Positions 1 to 16,204 are shown, counted from the first letter of the stretch. The stretch is 64,000 bases of DNA from Catellatospora sp. TT07R-123 (GCF_018327705.1 NZ_BNEM01000001.1:124001-188000); one strand, 5' to 3'. Program-made: numbers and translations. The notes: a model not told the origin generated them from the sequence alone.

Positions 1-1280
1 CGTGGGGGCTGCCGACGGGCTACACCGCCGCGCTTCAGGTGTGCCGGCCGCGGCCGGTGCCGCTGCTGCACGAGTTCGACGCGCGGTTCCAGCATCTGCT
101 GGGCAGTGCCGACCGGGCCCTGGGTGAGGGGCGGGTGCCCGCCGCGCTGGAGCTGATGCGGCAGGCACGCGCGGTGCCGGGCCATGAGAACGCTCCGGAG
201 GCGGTCGCGGTCTGGCAGCGGCTGGCCGGCTCGTCAGTCCGGACAGGGCTGCGCGGGGCAAGGCTGGCGCGGCGGATCACCCTGGTGGAGCCCGGCTCGC
301 AGCGGTTCTGGCGGGCGCTGATGGGCCTGAGCGCCGACGGCGCCACCGCGCTGACTAGCGCCCCCGACGACGCCATGGTGCTGTGGGACCTGGCCACCGG
401 GCAGGCCCGGCGGCGGTTCGCGACGCCGGAGCCCCGGATCTCGGTCGAGTCGCTCGCGCTGAGCGCGGACGCGCGGCTGGCGGTGGCCGTGGACGGCTAC
501 CGCCGCGTGCTGGTGTGGGACCTGCCCGGCGACGACGAGCCGCGGCTGCTGGACCAGCTGCCGTCCACCGGCACCCGGGTGTGCCTGGACCGGACCGGCA
601 CGTACGCGCTGACCGCGACGAGCACCTACACGGTGCTGCGCCGCCTGGAGCTGGCGACCGGCCGCGAGCTGGCGAGGTTCCAGGGACGCGAGCGGATGAT
701 CCACACCTCCGAGGGCGACTCCCGGATGGAGCCGGAGGCGATGTACGGGACCTGCCTCGGCGACGGCGGGCAGTCGGCGCTGTCCGCAGCGGAGAACGGC
801 GACGTCCTGCACTGGGACGCGGTCAGCGGGCGGCTGCTGCGCCGGATGCGCGGCCACGGCCAACGTGCCGAGTGCGTCGCGATCAGCCCGGACGGGCGCT
901 TCGCGCTGTCGGGCGCCTGGGACCGGACCGTCCGGTACTGGGACCTGGAGCGCGGCCGCTGCCTGCGCGTGCTGACCGGGCACACCCAGCCGGTCGACGC
1001 GGTCGCGTTCACCGGTGACGGAGCGTTCGGGGTCTCCGCCGCACGCGACCACTGCGTACGGGTGTGGCGGCTGGCCGACGGCGCGTGCGTCCGGGTGCTC
1101 GACGGCCACGACGGCCCCGTGTCCGGGGTCGGTGTCAGCGACGACGGGCGGGTCGTGGTCGCGATCACGCGCGAGAGCCTGTCGGTCTGGGAGCTGGACT
1201 GGGAGCTGGCGGCCCGTCCGGCCGCAGGTCGGCGGGCGGGTCTGGGCCGGTGGTTCGGCCGGGCGCGCTCTGGCGGCTGA
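1..1280 (+). CDS. WD40-repeat protein, 3' part only
   Basis: The reading frame is open from the window edge (codons start at base 3), so this is the C-terminal part of a larger protein; the GTG at 39 is internal. The first ~75 residues look like a helical linker. After that come about seven degenerate WD40 blades with the usual spacing, for example DGRFALSGAWDRTVRYWDLE and a later GHTQPVDAVAF block, ending in a basic tail. WD40 propellers are protein-interaction platforms; in actinomycetes they are often fused to Ser/Thr kinase, caspase-like or NACHT N-termini, which cannot be checked here. The gene ends 165 bp before the secreted aminopeptidase and has no obvious link to it. The domain call is firm, the cellular role unknown. 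Confidence 0.85.
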   Translation, partial: WGLPTGYTAALQVCRPRPVPLLHEFDARFQHLLGSADRALGEGRVPAALELMRQARAVPGHENAPEAVAVWQRLAGSSVRTGLRGARLARRITLVEPGSQRFWRALMGLSADGATALTSAPDDAMVLWDLATGQARRRFATPEPRISVESLALSADARLAVAVDGYRRVLVWDLPGDDEPRLLDQLPSTGTRVCLDRTGTYALTATSTYTVLRRLELATGRELARFQGRERMIHTSEGDSRMEPEAMYGTCLGDGGQSALSAAENGDVLHWDAVSGRLLRRMRGHGQRAECVAISPDGRFALSGAWDRTVRYWDLERGRCLRVLTGHTQPVDAVAFTGDGAFGVSAARDHCVRVWRLADGACVRVLDGHDGPVSGVGVSDDGRVVVAITRESLSVWELDWELAARPAAGRRAGLGRWFGRARSGG

Positions 1281-1445
1281 GCCGCGGAGCCGGACGGAAC
1301 CGCTGCTGGGGCCCGGTGCAGGGGATGGGCGGCCGAGCGGCAAGGGTTCGCCCAAAATTCAAGGGTTCCGATGTCTTGTGCCATGGGAGCGGTTCTGCTT
1401 GGCTACGGCGAGCCGTCCACATCGGCATGGACACAAGGAGCCCAC

Positions 1446-3194
1446 ATGAGACTGAAAGCGGTTACGGCAGGACCTGCCCTAGCTGTCTTCGTCGCCGCTG
1501 CGATGACGCTGGGTGTGCAGCCCGCGGCCGCCGCGCGACCCTCGGCGAGCACGGGCGCGACCGCGCCGTCGCTCGTCGGCGCGCTGGCCGCGCCGAGCGT
1601 CGACGTGAACAACGTCAAGGCGCACCTGCAGCAGCTGCAGACCATCGCGACCAACAACGGCGGCAACCGTGCCACCGGCACCGCCGGCCACACCGCGTCG
1701 GTGACGTACGTGCAGCAGAAGCTCCAGGCGGCGGGCTTCACCGTCACCCTGCAGACCTGCACCACCTGCAACGGCTCGGCGAAGAACATCATCGCCGACT
1801 GGCCGGGCGGCGACACCAACAACACCTACATGTTCGGCGGCCACCTCGACGGCGTGTCGGCCGGCCCCGGCATCAACGACGACGGCTCCGGCTCGTCGGC
1901 GCTGCTGGAGGCCGCGCTCCAGCTCGCGGCGGCCAACCCGACGATGACCAACCACCTGCGGTTCGGCTGGTGGGCCGGCGAGGAGCAGGGCCTGATCGGC
2001 TCGAAGTTCTACGTCAACTCGCTGACCTCGGCGCAGAAGACCGCGATCAAGGCGTACGGCACGTTCGACATGATCGCCTCGACCAACGGCGGCTACTTCG
2101 TGACCGGCACCGACGCCATCGCGGTGAAGCTGCGCGAATACTTCACCTCGATCAGCGTGCCGACGGAGACGTCGACGGAGTGCTGTAGCGACGACGGCTC
2201 GTTCCGCAACGCCGGCGTCCCGTCGTCGATCAACTCGACCGGTGCCAGCTTCACCAAGACGAGCGCGCAGGTGACCAAGTGGGGCGGCACCGCCGGTGCG
2301 GCGTACGACTCCTGCTACCACAAGGCCTGCGACAGCTACCCGTCCAACATCAACAGCACCTCGCTGGGCCGGTTCGCCAACGCGATCGAGTACGCGGCGT
2401 GGAACCTGACCACCGGCACCGCGCCCGCCAACGACTTCTCGGTGTCGCTGAGCCCCGCCTCCGGCTCGGTGAACCCCGGCTCGGCGGTCACCGCGACCGT
2501 GAACACCGCCACCACCTCGGGCAGCGCGCAGACGGTGAACCTCAGCGCCTCCGGCGCGCCCTCCGGCGTGTCGGTCAGCTTCAGCCCGGCGTCGGTCACC
2601 TCCGGCGGCTCCTCGACGGTGACCGTGTCGACGACGGCGAGCGCCGCCCCCGGCACGTACACCATCACGGTGACCGGGACCGGGTCGGTGGCCCACTCGG
2701 CCAGCTACACCCTGACCGTCAACGGCACCGGCGGCTGCACCGGGACCGGGCAGAAGTTCGCCAACCCGGGCTTCGAGTCCGGCGCGGTCTCGTGGACGCA
2801 GTCCTCGGGCGTGATCGGCCAGAACACCGGCAACGGGGCGCCGCGCACCGGCACCTGGTCGGCGTGGCTGAACGGCTACGGCTCGGCGCACACCGACACG
2901 CTGTCGCAGTCGGTGACGCTGCCCTCGGGTTGCAGCAGCTACACGCTGTCGTTCTACCTGAAGATCGTCACCGCGGAGACGACCACCACGACGGCGTACG
3001 ACAAGCTGACCGTCACGGCGGGCACCACCACGCTCCAGGTCTTCTCCAACCTCAACGCCAGCGGGTACACGCTGCGCTCGTACAACCTGTCGGCCTTCGC
3101 GGGCCAGACGGTGACCGTCAAGTTCACCGGCGTCGAGGACTCGGGCCTGGCGACGTCGTTCGTCGTCGACGACACCGCCCTCACGGTCTCCTGA
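1446..3194 (+). CDS. Secreted M28 zinc aminopeptidase with two C-terminal beta domains
   Basis: This is a 582-aa secreted metallo-aminopeptidase of family M28, like the Streptomyces griseus enzyme, which releases N-terminal residues from peptides outside the cell using two zinc ions. The start at 1446 follows AAGGAG at good spacing; an upstream extension of the frame has no RBS. A Sec signal peptide covers residues 1-30 (hydrophobic core, then AAAA). Metal ligands are visible: His133 in GGHLDG, Asp145 in NDDGSG, Glu179-Glu180 in WAGEEQGL, then a CCSDD segment. Residues ~330-430 form an Ig/Fn3-like domain rich in Ser/Thr/Gly, and ~435-582 a carbohydrate-binding-like beta-sandwich starting FANPGFESG. 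The C-terminal domains probably tether the enzyme to a polymer or the cell wall. The gene is monocistronic, with a hairpin 53 bp after the stop. Confidence 0.93.
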   Translation: MRLKAVTAGPALAVFVAAAMTLGVQPAAAARPSASTGATAPSLVGALAAPSVDVNNVKAHLQQLQTIATNNGGNRATGTAGHTASVTYVQQKLQAAGFTVTLQTCTTCNGSAKNIIADWPGGDTNNTYMFGGHLDGVSAGPGINDDGSGSSALLEAALQLAAANPTMTNHLRFGWWAGEEQGLIGSKFYVNSLTSAQKTAIKAYGTFDMIASTNGGYFVTGTDAIAVKLREYFTSISVPTETSTECCSDDGSFRNAGVPSSINSTGASFTKTSAQVTKWGGTAGAAYDSCYHKACDSYPSNINSTSLGRFANAIEYAAWNLTTGTAPANDFSVSLSPASGSVNPGSAVTATVNTATTSGSAQTVNLSASGAPSGVSVSFSPASVTSGGSSTVTVSTTASAAPGTYTITVTGTGSVAHSASYTLTVNGTGGCTGTGQKFANPGFESGAVSWTQSSGVIGQNTGNGAPRTGTWSAWLNGYGSAHTDTLSQSVTLPSGCSSYTLSFYLKIVTAETTTTTAYDKLTVTAGTTTLQVFSNLNASGYTLRSYNLSAFAGQTVTVKFTGVEDSGLATSFVVDDTALTVS

Positions 3195-3246
3195 GGTAGG
3201 TCCGTCCCGCACTCGTACACACGACACCGAACAGCGATCCGAACAC

Positions 3247-3286
3247 GGGTGGTCCCGGAGGCGAGAAACCGCCTCCGGGACCACCC
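3247..3286 (+). terminator. Hairpin after the M28 gene
   Basis: A perfect 17-bp inverted repeat (3247-3263 with 3270-3286) with a 6-nt loop AGAAAC lies just after the aminopeptidase and just before the convergent PIN gene. It has no U-tract, which is usual in actinomycetes. It can act for both strands. Confidence 0.8.
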
Positions 3287-3303
3287 GGTCGTCTACCGGT
3301 GCG

Positions 3304-3696
3304 TCACTGGTCTTCGAGATCGAGCACCCTGTATTCAGGCAGTTCCCGCCGCGCCTGCGCCCCGTCGTAGGTCGCGAGGTAGGCGTCCCGGGTACGGGCC
3401 TCGACGATGGCGTGGCCCATGACGGGGCCCAGTCGCGCCACCTCGACGGTCTCCGTGCCCGTCAAGGGCAGGATGACGGTCACTCCGTCGATCTTCGTGG
3501 CCAAGCGGGTCAGCCGCTCCCGCTCCTCCGGGTTGAGCTGCTCGTAGGCGGCCAGGAAGCAGGCCGCCGGAATGCCGACGAACGCGCCGGTGCCTTCCTC
3601 CTCCACCATCGCGACGAGCTCGGCCGTAGCCATGCCGCGAAGCGCGGCGTACGCGACCAGGGCAGTGCTGTCCAGCACCACACGGACGTTGCTCAC
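3304..3696 (-). CDS. PIN-domain toxin of a type II toxin-antitoxin pair
   Basis: A 130-aa PIN-like protein. PIN toxins are Mg2+-dependent RNases that cleave tRNA, rRNA or mRNA. The N-terminus has the typical strand and first acidic residue (VRVVLDSTALVAY, Asp9), followed by a helical body and late acidic residues near TRDAYLATYD. Length fits VapC-like toxins, though the later acidic motif is weaker than in canonical VapC. The start codon overlaps the stop of the upstream RHH gene by 4 bp (ATGA), the classic antitoxin-toxin arrangement with translational coupling. Family is likely; activity is inferred. Confidence 0.75.
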   Translation of the reverse strand: MSNVRVVLDSTALVAYAALRGMATAELVAMVEEEGTGAFVGIPAACFLAAYEQLNPEERERLTRLATKIDGVTVILPLTGTETVEVARLGPVMGHAIVEARTRDAYLATYDGAQARRELPEYRVLDLEDQ

Positions 3697-3938
3697 TCGT
3701 CACCCGCTTGAACGGCTTGCGCCTTGAGCACGTCCAGGGCGTAGATGCGCTGGCGCATGCGTTCGACGCCCGCGTCGGTGACCAGGTAGCCAGCCTCCCT
3801 CAGCACCGCGCGGGTCGCTTCATGACGTCGGCGCATCCGGATCGACTCGGCGACGTAGGCCGACGCGTTGTCCACGCTGTCCAGCACTTCGCGGACGTCG
3901 TCCGGGAGGTAGATACTGATCTTCCTCGGTGAGGTCAT
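3693..3938 (-). CDS. Ribbon-helix-helix antitoxin
   Basis: This 81-aa protein begins with the ribbon strand and helix of an RHH/CopG-type DNA-binding domain (TSPRKISIYLPDDVREVLD) and has a charged helical C-terminus expected to wrap the toxin. The frame extends 41 codons further upstream, but that extension is low-complexity Arg/Ser-rich and the RHH fold starts at the ATG at 3938, so the short form is preferred. It overlaps the PIN gene by 4 bp. RHH antitoxins normally autorepress their operon; an operator would lie just upstream, at about 3939-3990, but I see no clear palindrome there. Confidence 0.75.
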   Translation of the reverse strand: MTSPRKISIYLPDDVREVLDSVDNASAYVAESIRMRRRHEATRAVLREAGYLVTDAGVERMRQRIYALDVLKAQAVQAGDE

Positions 3939-4133
3939 ACTTTTCAGGGTACGCCTATCGCCTAAGATCACAACTGACGACACTCGGACGAGGCAGCTGC
4001 CGCCGACCTGGTGCCGGACGCGCCGGGGCGAGCGCGGCGCCGCGCTGGACATGTCGACCACGTCGGCAGAACCTGTGGCGGCACGCGGCAGCCCGGCGCC
4101 CTTTCGACGCCGCCCCGGGCGGCCCGGCTGCGG

Positions 4134-5201
4134 TCAGGCCTGCGACGAGTAGCTGCTGAAGAACCCGGAGTTGATCGGGTTGCCCGCGTTGTCGAAGCAG
4201 TTGACCGTCACCAGGATGTCCGTCCCGGCCGCCGACCACGGGCGGTGCAGGCCGCAGAAGGACGACGAGGTGCCGTACGCGGTGGCCTGCGAGTTGCCGG
4301 GCAGGCTGGCCGCCAGCGAGTAGTACTTGATGGTCCACACCGGCGGTCCGGCGCCGAGCCCGTTGCCGCCGGCGACCGAGTTGTAGTTGGTCGTGGCCGG
4401 ACCGGCACCGGGGACGTTCCAGATGTACCCGAACCGGTTGGGCGGGAAGGCCGGGCCGTACAGCGACCGCTTGTACTGGTAGGTCGAGGTGAAGGCGTTG
4501 TCGGCCAGCGCGCCGAGGTGGTTGAAGCACAGGATGCGGAAGAACTGGCCGTTGGCCGAGGACTGCATGCTGGCCACCTTGCAGCGGGCTGCCGCGCCGG
4601 GGTTGACCGCGGTCACCTGGATGCCGCCGTCCTGCGGGCCGGGGGTGCCCAGGCCGGTGAAGGCGATCGAGTACTGCCCGACGCCGACATGCGCGCAGGT
4701 GGTGCCGAACCCGAGGGTGGTGTAGTTGTCGATGATGCCGCAGCCGGCGTTGTTGTGCATGTAGCCGTACAGGCCGCCGCCGATGCCGCCGGAGCTTCGG
4801 GCGAACTGCACCGAGAAGCCCGGGGCCGGGTCGAGGACGCCGGTGGTGCGGTAGCAGGCGACCCTGACGATCTCGTTCGGCGGCAGGGAGGTGTCCGGCC
4901 CCCAGCTCTCGGCCTGGCAGAACCGGCCGTTGGGGCTGGTCAGGGCGTCATGGACGGCGGTGACGTGCACGACGCCGCCGACGATGCCCTGACCGGGGAA
5001 CTTGACCGTCCACCGCCCCGGGACGCCCGGGGTGACGGAGGTGCCCGCCGGTACGGCCTGCGAGACCACACCGCCGGACCACAGCGCGAAGCCGAACCGG
5101 TCGGGCACGGCGGCGTCGGCCGACGCGCCCGCAGCAGTGGCGCCCGCAGCGGCGGCGAGCAGCATCGCCGCCGCCCGAACGGCCCAAATCTTGACCTTCA
5201 T
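4134..5201 (-). CDS. Secreted repeat protein of unknown function
   Basis: A 355-aa protein with a clear Sec signal peptide (MKVKIWAVRAAAMLLAAAAG, cleavage near residue 31). An internal repeat of ~100 residues occurs about three times: an aromatic RFG(F/Y) strand, a Cys, a Ser-rich segment, then a V-x-C-(F/Y) strand and a closing G-x-x-x-D/N-x-x-F. The paired cysteines in each repeat suggest disulfide-stapled beta domains outside the cell. A GGAGA-type RBS precedes the ATG at 5201. There are no catalytic motifs and no partner genes. I do not recognise the family beyond secreted actinobacterial hypotheticals; a role at the cell surface is only a guess. Confidence 0.8.
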   Translation of the reverse strand: MKVKIWAVRAAAMLLAAAAGATAAGASADAAVPDRFGFALWSGGVVSQAVPAGTSVTPGVPGRWTVKFPGQGIVGGVVHVTAVHDALTSPNGRFCQAESWGPDTSLPPNEIVRVACYRTTGVLDPAPGFSVQFARSSGGIGGGLYGYMHNNAGCGIIDNYTTLGFGTTCAHVGVGQYSIAFTGLGTPGPQDGGIQVTAVNPGAAARCKVASMQSSANGQFFRILCFNHLGALADNAFTSTYQYKRSLYGPAFPPNRFGYIWNVPGAGPATTNYNSVAGGNGLGAGPPVWTIKYYSLAASLPGNSQATAYGTSSSFCGLHRPWSAAGTDILVTVNCFDNAGNPINSGFFSSYSSQA

Positions 5202-5323
5202 AGGGTCTCCTACCTGTGGGAGGGGCCTCCAGTATCAGCCAACCCATCTAGCCTCATGGATGTCAGATCACGGACGCCGGCCATGGCGGCGGTAAATCGG
5301 CCGCTCGGGCGGGCGCTGGGATC

Positions 5324-5336
5324 TAGGCTGCCGCTC
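5324..5336 (+). promoter_or_regulatory. Leaderless-type -10 box (TAGGCT) before the 5337 start
   Basis: TAGGCT at 5324-5329 matches TANNNT and ends 7 nt before the ATG at 5337. That is the geometry of leaderless actinobacterial transcripts. There is no Shine-Dalgarno sequence. The -35 region is unremarkable. Confidence 0.5.
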
Positions 5337-5963
5337 ATGCCCGACAGGATGTGGTCACTGGCGCAGTTCCGCTTCGACGAGCAGATCGGCGCGGCCGAGG
5401 TTTACCTCGACCGCGGTGACGGTCTGGCGCCGATGCCCCGCGACGAGGCGATCGCGTACGCCCACGCCCGGGGCGCCAACCTGGTGGCCTCGTGGCCGGA
5501 GGCCGACGACCAGCTCCCTACCTGCATCGTGGCGAAGGTGAGCCTGCCGGTGCGCTGGGAGCAGGTGCCCCTCGACACGCCCGAAGCGGACGAGCGGCTG
5601 TGGTTCCAGGCGCCGTGCGGCGGCCGGGACTTCCTCGTGGGCAGCGGGAACACGTTCCCGGGTCGGATGGCGGCCTGGTGCCCGGACAAGGCCGTGTTCT
5701 ACAACGTGTCGCTGGACGAGATGGCATCCATGTCGGAGCAGGCACGATACTTCGTGGCCGGGTTCCTGGCGGGCAACCAGCCCGGCCACCCGGTCGACGG
5801 CGACGGCGACGCGGCGGAGTCGGACCTGGTCGCGTGGCAGGCCGCGACCGCCCGGTTCCGCCGCAGCGGCTACTGGTACGGCCGCTGGAGCACCTGCGAG
5901 GCCTGCGGCTGCGTACTGCTGCCCGACAGCGCCGACGACCGCTGCCACGAACATCTGGCCTGA
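5337..5963 (+). CDS. Hypothetical protein with a C-terminal Cys cluster
   Basis: A 208-aa soluble protein of unknown function. The frame is open far upstream, antisense to the secreted repeat protein, but that part is GC shadow; the leaderless -10 box supports the start at 5337. The first ~130 residues form a mixed alpha/beta domain with many Trp/Phe residues. The C-terminus ends with a short Cys/His cluster (CEACGCVLL, then CHEH) that could bind one zinc ion. It is divergent from the secreted repeat gene and convergent with the NRPS operon (12 bp between the stops). No assignment is possible beyond a likely zinc-binding C-terminus. Confidence 0.75.
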   Translation: MPDRMWSLAQFRFDEQIGAAEVYLDRGDGLAPMPRDEAIAYAHARGANLVASWPEADDQLPTCIVAKVSLPVRWEQVPLDTPEADERLWFQAPCGGRDFLVGSGNTFPGRMAAWCPDKAVFYNVSLDEMASMSEQARYFVAGFLAGNQPGHPVDGDGDAAESDLVAWQAATARFRRSGYWYGRWSTCEACGCVLLPDSADDRCHEHLA

Positions 5964-5975
5964 TCGGACCACGCC

Positions 5976-11326
<5,351 letters not shown>

Positions 11327-11330
<4 letters not shown>

Positions 11331-14300
11331 ACCGGCTCCTCGATCGATTCCAGGGCCAGCACTTCCAGGCAGGCGGCGAACGCGGACAGGACGGGATGGT
11401 CGAACAGCAGCCGCACCGGCACCTCGCAGCCGAGGACGTCGCGGATGCGGGCGGTGACCCGGGTGGCGGAGAACGAGTGGCCGCCCAGGGCGAAGAAGTC
11501 GTCCCCGGCGTACACCTCGGGCAGTTGCAGCACCTCGGCCCAGATCGCGGCGGCGAACTCCGCCATCGCGGTGGCCGGGGCGAGCCGCGGCCGGTCGCCG
11601 TCGGCCGGGGCGGGCAGCGCCGCGCGGTCGACCTTGCCGCTGGCGTTGAGCGGCAGGGCGGGCAGCTCCACCCACCGCGGCGGCACCATGTACGACGGCA
11701 CCCGCGCCGCGAGCGCGGCCTGCACCGACGCGAGATCGGCGCGGTCGCGCCACACGAGATGACCGACGAGGCTGGTCTCGCCCGCCAGCGGCGCGGTGGT
11801 GACGCAGGCGTCGGCTACCAGGGGGTGCTCGCGCAGCGCGGCCTCGATCTCGCCGAGTTCGATGCGGTGGCCGCGGACCTTGACCTGGTGGTCGCAGCGC
11901 CCGACGAAGTCGATCCGGCCGTCGGGCAGCCAGCGGACGAGGTCGCCGGTGCGGTAGAGGGGCTGCCCGGGATCGAACGGGTCGGTGCCGAACGCGGCCG
12001 CGGTGGCCTCGGGCCGGTTGCGGTAGCGGCGGGAGACGGCCGGTCCGGCGATCCACAGCTCGCCCAGCACCCCGGGCGGGGCGAGGCGTCCGGCGCCGTC
12101 GGCGACGTAGACGCGGTAGCCGGGCAGCGGCCGTCCGATCGGGACGGACTGCTGCTCGTCGCCGCGCACCTGCTGCGCGGTGGTGATGATCGCCGCCTCG
12201 GTGGGGCCGTACCCGTTCCACAGCTGGCCCACCAGGCCGTGCAGCTGCCGGGCCAGGCCCGGGTCGAGGGCCTCCCCGGCCGACATGGCGCGCAGGCCGG
12301 GTCGGCCCGCCCACCCGGCGGCGGTGAGCAGCCGCAGGCCGGTGGGCGGCCCGAACCAGACGGTGGCGCCGGTCTGGTCCAGGCGCCGGGCGAGCAGGTG
12401 GCCGTCGGCGGCGGTGGCGGCGTCGACCAGCGCGCACGTCGCACCGGTCGACAGCGGCAGCCAGATGCCCAGGTGGCCGACGTCGAAGCAGATCGGCGAC
12501 ACCGACAGCACGGTGTCGGTGTCGGTGACCCGCATGAGGTCGCGCATGGCGGCCAGGTTGACGCCGAGGTTGCGGTGGCTGACCTCCACGCCCTTGGGGC
12601 GGCCGGTGGACCCGGAGGTGTAGAGGACGTAGCAGCCGTCGTCGAGGTCCGGGGCGTCGGGCGGGGTGGGGCCGCCGGTCAGGTCGGCGGTGTCGATGAC
12701 GTGCAGGCCCGGGTGGTGGGCGGCGATCTGGCGGGCGGTGGCGGCGCCGGGGCCGTGGGCGAGCAGGAAGCGTACGTCGCCGTCGGCGACCTGGTAGGAC
12801 AGGCGCTCGACCGGGTGGTCGGGATCGAGCGGCAGGAACGCCGCGCCCGCCCGGGACACGCCGAGCAGCACCGCGGGCATCAGCCGGGCCCGGGGCAGGC
12901 AGGCGCCGACGATCTCGCCGGGCCGCAGCCCGGCCGCGAGCAGGGTCGCGGCGACCCGGGCCGACACGGTGCCCAGCTCGGCGTAGGTGAGGTCGCCGTC
13001 GGGGGCGGTCACCGCGACCCGGTCGGGTCGCCGCCCGACCTGTTCGAGCACGGCGTCGACGAGCGTGCGCGGCGGCGCGGCGGCGGGCTGCTCACCCCAG
13101 TACCGCAGGCTGGCCAGCTCGTCGGCGCCGAGCAGGCTGATCTCGCCGACCGGGCGGCCGGGGTCGGCGGCGGCCGCGGCCAGCACGCGCAGCAGCCGGT
13201 CGGCCAGCGCGGCCGCGTCGGCGGCGCAGAACCTGGCCCGCGGGTACTCCACCGCCAGGCGGGTGCCGTCGGCGGTCTGTCCGACCAGGACCGTCAGCAC
13301 GTCCGGGCTGCCGCCGCCGCGCAGTTCCCCGGCCAGTTCGACGGTCACGGCACCGGTCCGGGTGCGTACGGGGACGTCAGGCGGCTGCACGCTCAGCATC
13401 ACCGGCAGCGCCGGGGTGCCCGGCGGGCGGGACACCGCCGCGACCATCTCCTCGAACGGCAGCTCGGTGTGTCCCAGGCCGATCGCGGTGGCGGCCGCGG
13501 CGCGGGCGGCCAGCTCACCGAACGGCGTCTGCGGGGCCACGTCGAGCCGGACCGGCAGCATGCCGACCAGCGGGCCGATCACCTCGTCGCGGTCGGCGCC
13601 GCCCCGGCTGGCGTACGCGCTGCTGAGCAGCGTGTCGACCCGGCCGGTGAGACCGTTCACGACGACGGCGAGCGCGGCGAGGTACACCGAGGCCGGGGTG
13701 GCCCGCGCGGCCGTGGCGATGCGGGCTGCCTGGCGGGCCAGGTCGGCGGGGACGGGCACCTCATGCCGGCCCGCGCCGCCGTCGGCTTCGGACCGGCCGG
13801 GCAGGTCGTGCGGCGCCGCCGACCCGGCCAGCGCCTCGCGCCAGTGGTCGGCGTGCGTGCCGGGCTGCGGCGCCGACTGCTCGTGCAGGATGAGGTCGCC
13901 GAGCTGGAGCCGTTCGTCGGCGGCGGCGGGCGGCAGGCCCTGGCCCAGCGCGGCCAGGTCGGCGGCGAGCTCGCGCATGAGCACGCCGGTGGACCAGCCG
14001 TCGAAGACCGTGTGGTCGGTCAGCAGGGCCAGTTCCCAGCCGCCGTCTGCCGGTGCCGCGAGCACGCGCAGGTGGGGTCCGTCGCCGGCGAGGTCGAACG
14101 GCTCGGCCACCGCCTGCCGCGCCTGCTCGCCGAAGGTGGCACGGTCCACCAGGCGCAGCGGCACCGGCGCGGGCGGCCGCACCTGGGCGGGGTCGCCGGG
14201 GCCGGGGTAGCGGGTGCGCAGCACGTCGTGCCGGGCCGCGAGGGCGTCGAGTGCGGCTTGCAGCAGCTGGGGATCGGTGCTGCCGTGGCAGCGCAGGTGC

Positions 14301-16138
14301 AGGCCGATGGTGGTGGCGGCGGGCCCGTTCAGCTCCCGGATCAGCAGGAAGTCGCGCTGGGCGGCGCTGAGCGGGTACGCGGTCCGGTCGCGGTGACGCA
14401 CGGGGGCCGGGCGCCGCCCGGTGCCGTGGCCGCCTGCCAGCAGTTTCGCCAGGTCGGCGACGCTCGCTCCGGCCAGCACGTCGGCGGGGACGGGGCCGGT
14501 GCCGTACTCGGCGGCCAGCCGGGCGCAGATGCGGGTGGCGCTCAGCGAGTGCGCGCCGCGTTCGGTCAGCGGTTCGAGCACGCCGAAGCCGGTGTGGCCG
14601 AGCACGGCGGCGGCCGTCTCCCAGACGCGCTGCTCGGTGTCGTCGCGCGGGGCCACCGCCTCGGCGGTCCCGGCCGGGTCGAGTGCGGCCAGCGCCTGCC
14701 GGTCGGCCTTGCCGGTGGCGGTGACCGGGATGCGGTCGAGCACGGTGACGCGGTCGGGCACCATGTGCGCGGGCAGCGTCCGGCGCAGGTGCTCACGCAG
14801 GCCGGCGCCGTCGGCGGGCGGCATGCACTCGGCGTAGGCGGCCAGCGCGCCGACGCCGGTGCCGTCGGCGACGGGCAGGACGACGGCATGGCGTACGCCG
14901 GGATGGGCCAGCAGGGCGGCCTCGACCTCGCCGAGCTCGACCCGGAACCCGCGCACCTTGACCTGGTCGTCGGCGCGGCCGTGGAACAGCAGCCGGTCCC
15001 CGGACCGGCTGACGAGGTCGCCGCTGCGGTACAGCCGCAGCCCGCCCTCTTCGCGGAAGGCCGCCCGGGTCAGGTCCGGCCGGTCCAGGTAGCCGCGGGC
15101 CACGAGGGGGCCGCCGATCCACAGCTCGCCCACGTCGCCGTCGGGCACGGGGCGGCCCTGCCCGTCGCGCACCGACAGGACCGCGCCGCACACCGGGCCG
15201 CCCAGCGGGACCGGGTCGGTGCCGTCGCCGCGGTACACGTCGTAGGCGGTGCTGTAGGTGGTGCACTCGGTGGGGCCGTACGCGGCGCTGACGCGGGTCA
15301 CGCCCGGGTTGGTGAAGATCCGGTCGACCAGCGCCCGCGTCACCCGTTCCCCACCCGTGACGACCGTCCGGACCGACGGCGGCAGGGGCTGGTCCAGGAC
15401 GGCGGTCAGCGCCGAGCACACACCGGTGGCGAGCCGGACGCGGTGGCGGACCGGGGAGTCGAGCAGCCCGAGGGTGTTGTCGAGCAGGATGACGGTCCCG
15501 CCGGCGGCCAGCGGCGGGAAGATCTCCGCCACGGAGAAGTCGAAGCAGATCGACGCGGCGGCCATGGCCCCGCCGAGCTCGTCGGCGTCGTAGGCGCCGG
15601 CGACCCAGCGCATCAGGTTCACGGTGTTGCGGTGCTCGACGACCACGCCCTTGGGGCGGCCGGTGGAGCCGGAGGTGTAGATGACGTAGGCGGCGTCGTG
15701 CGGGGCGTTGACCGCGGGCGGAACGGTGCCGTCCTCGGCGAGTCCGTCCGTGCCCGGGGTCAGGACCGTGCCGGTCAGCCACGGCGCGGACAGCCCCGGC
15801 CCGACCAGCGCCAGGCGCAGACCGGCGTCGCCGGCGATGAACGCGAGCCGCTCCGCCGGGTACGCCGGGTCGAGCGGGACGTAGGCGGCGCCGGACTTCA
15901 GGACCGCCAGCAGCGACGGGACGAGCCACTCGTCGCGGGTCAGGCACACCCCGACCGCGGTGCCGGGTCCGGCGCCGTGCCGGCGCAGCAGCCGGGCGAG
16001 CCGGTTGGCACGGTGGTCGAGCTCGGCATAGGTCAGCTCACCGGTGCCGGTCACGACCGCGGGGCGGTCGGGCGTCCGGCGCACCTGCGCCTCGAATGCC
16101 TGGTGGATCAGGTCCACCCCGGCCGCGACAGCGTCCAT
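11327..16138 (-). CDS. NRPS, A-T-C-A-T (loading module plus module 2)
   Basis: A 1603-aa two-module synthetase that starts the assembly line. A1 ~5-490 (YVIYTSGSTGRPKG, AAYGPTE; pocket about D-F-A-T-V-G-A-T-Y, no confident substrate). T1 has RGAHSLS with Ser531. C ~585-1010 has DHTVFDGWS, so the first His of HHxxxDG is Asp but the catalytic second His is kept. A2 ~1025-1490 (YVLYTSGSTGRPKG, NGYGPTE; pocket about D-V-L-F-M-A-G-I-I, not assigned). T2 has LGGHS with Ser1555. There is no starter C domain, so this is a loading A-T. The ATG at 16138 is preceded by GGGGGAGG and GGAGG; starts at 16180 or 16204 are possible but have no RBS. It is translationally coupled to the second NRPS. No MbtH gene, epimerase or methyltransferase domain is visible in the window. 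Confidence 0.93.
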
Positions 16139-16204
16139 CAGCCTCCGCCTCCCCCGCCGGACATAGCCGATGACAGCCATCGACGCATCCGCATTCTTGC
16201 TCAC

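Noticed and set aside
4011..5336. 5' extension of the 5337 gene by several hundred codons
   Set aside because: It lies antisense to a convincing secreted protein gene and has shadow-type composition; a leaderless -10 box marks the real start.
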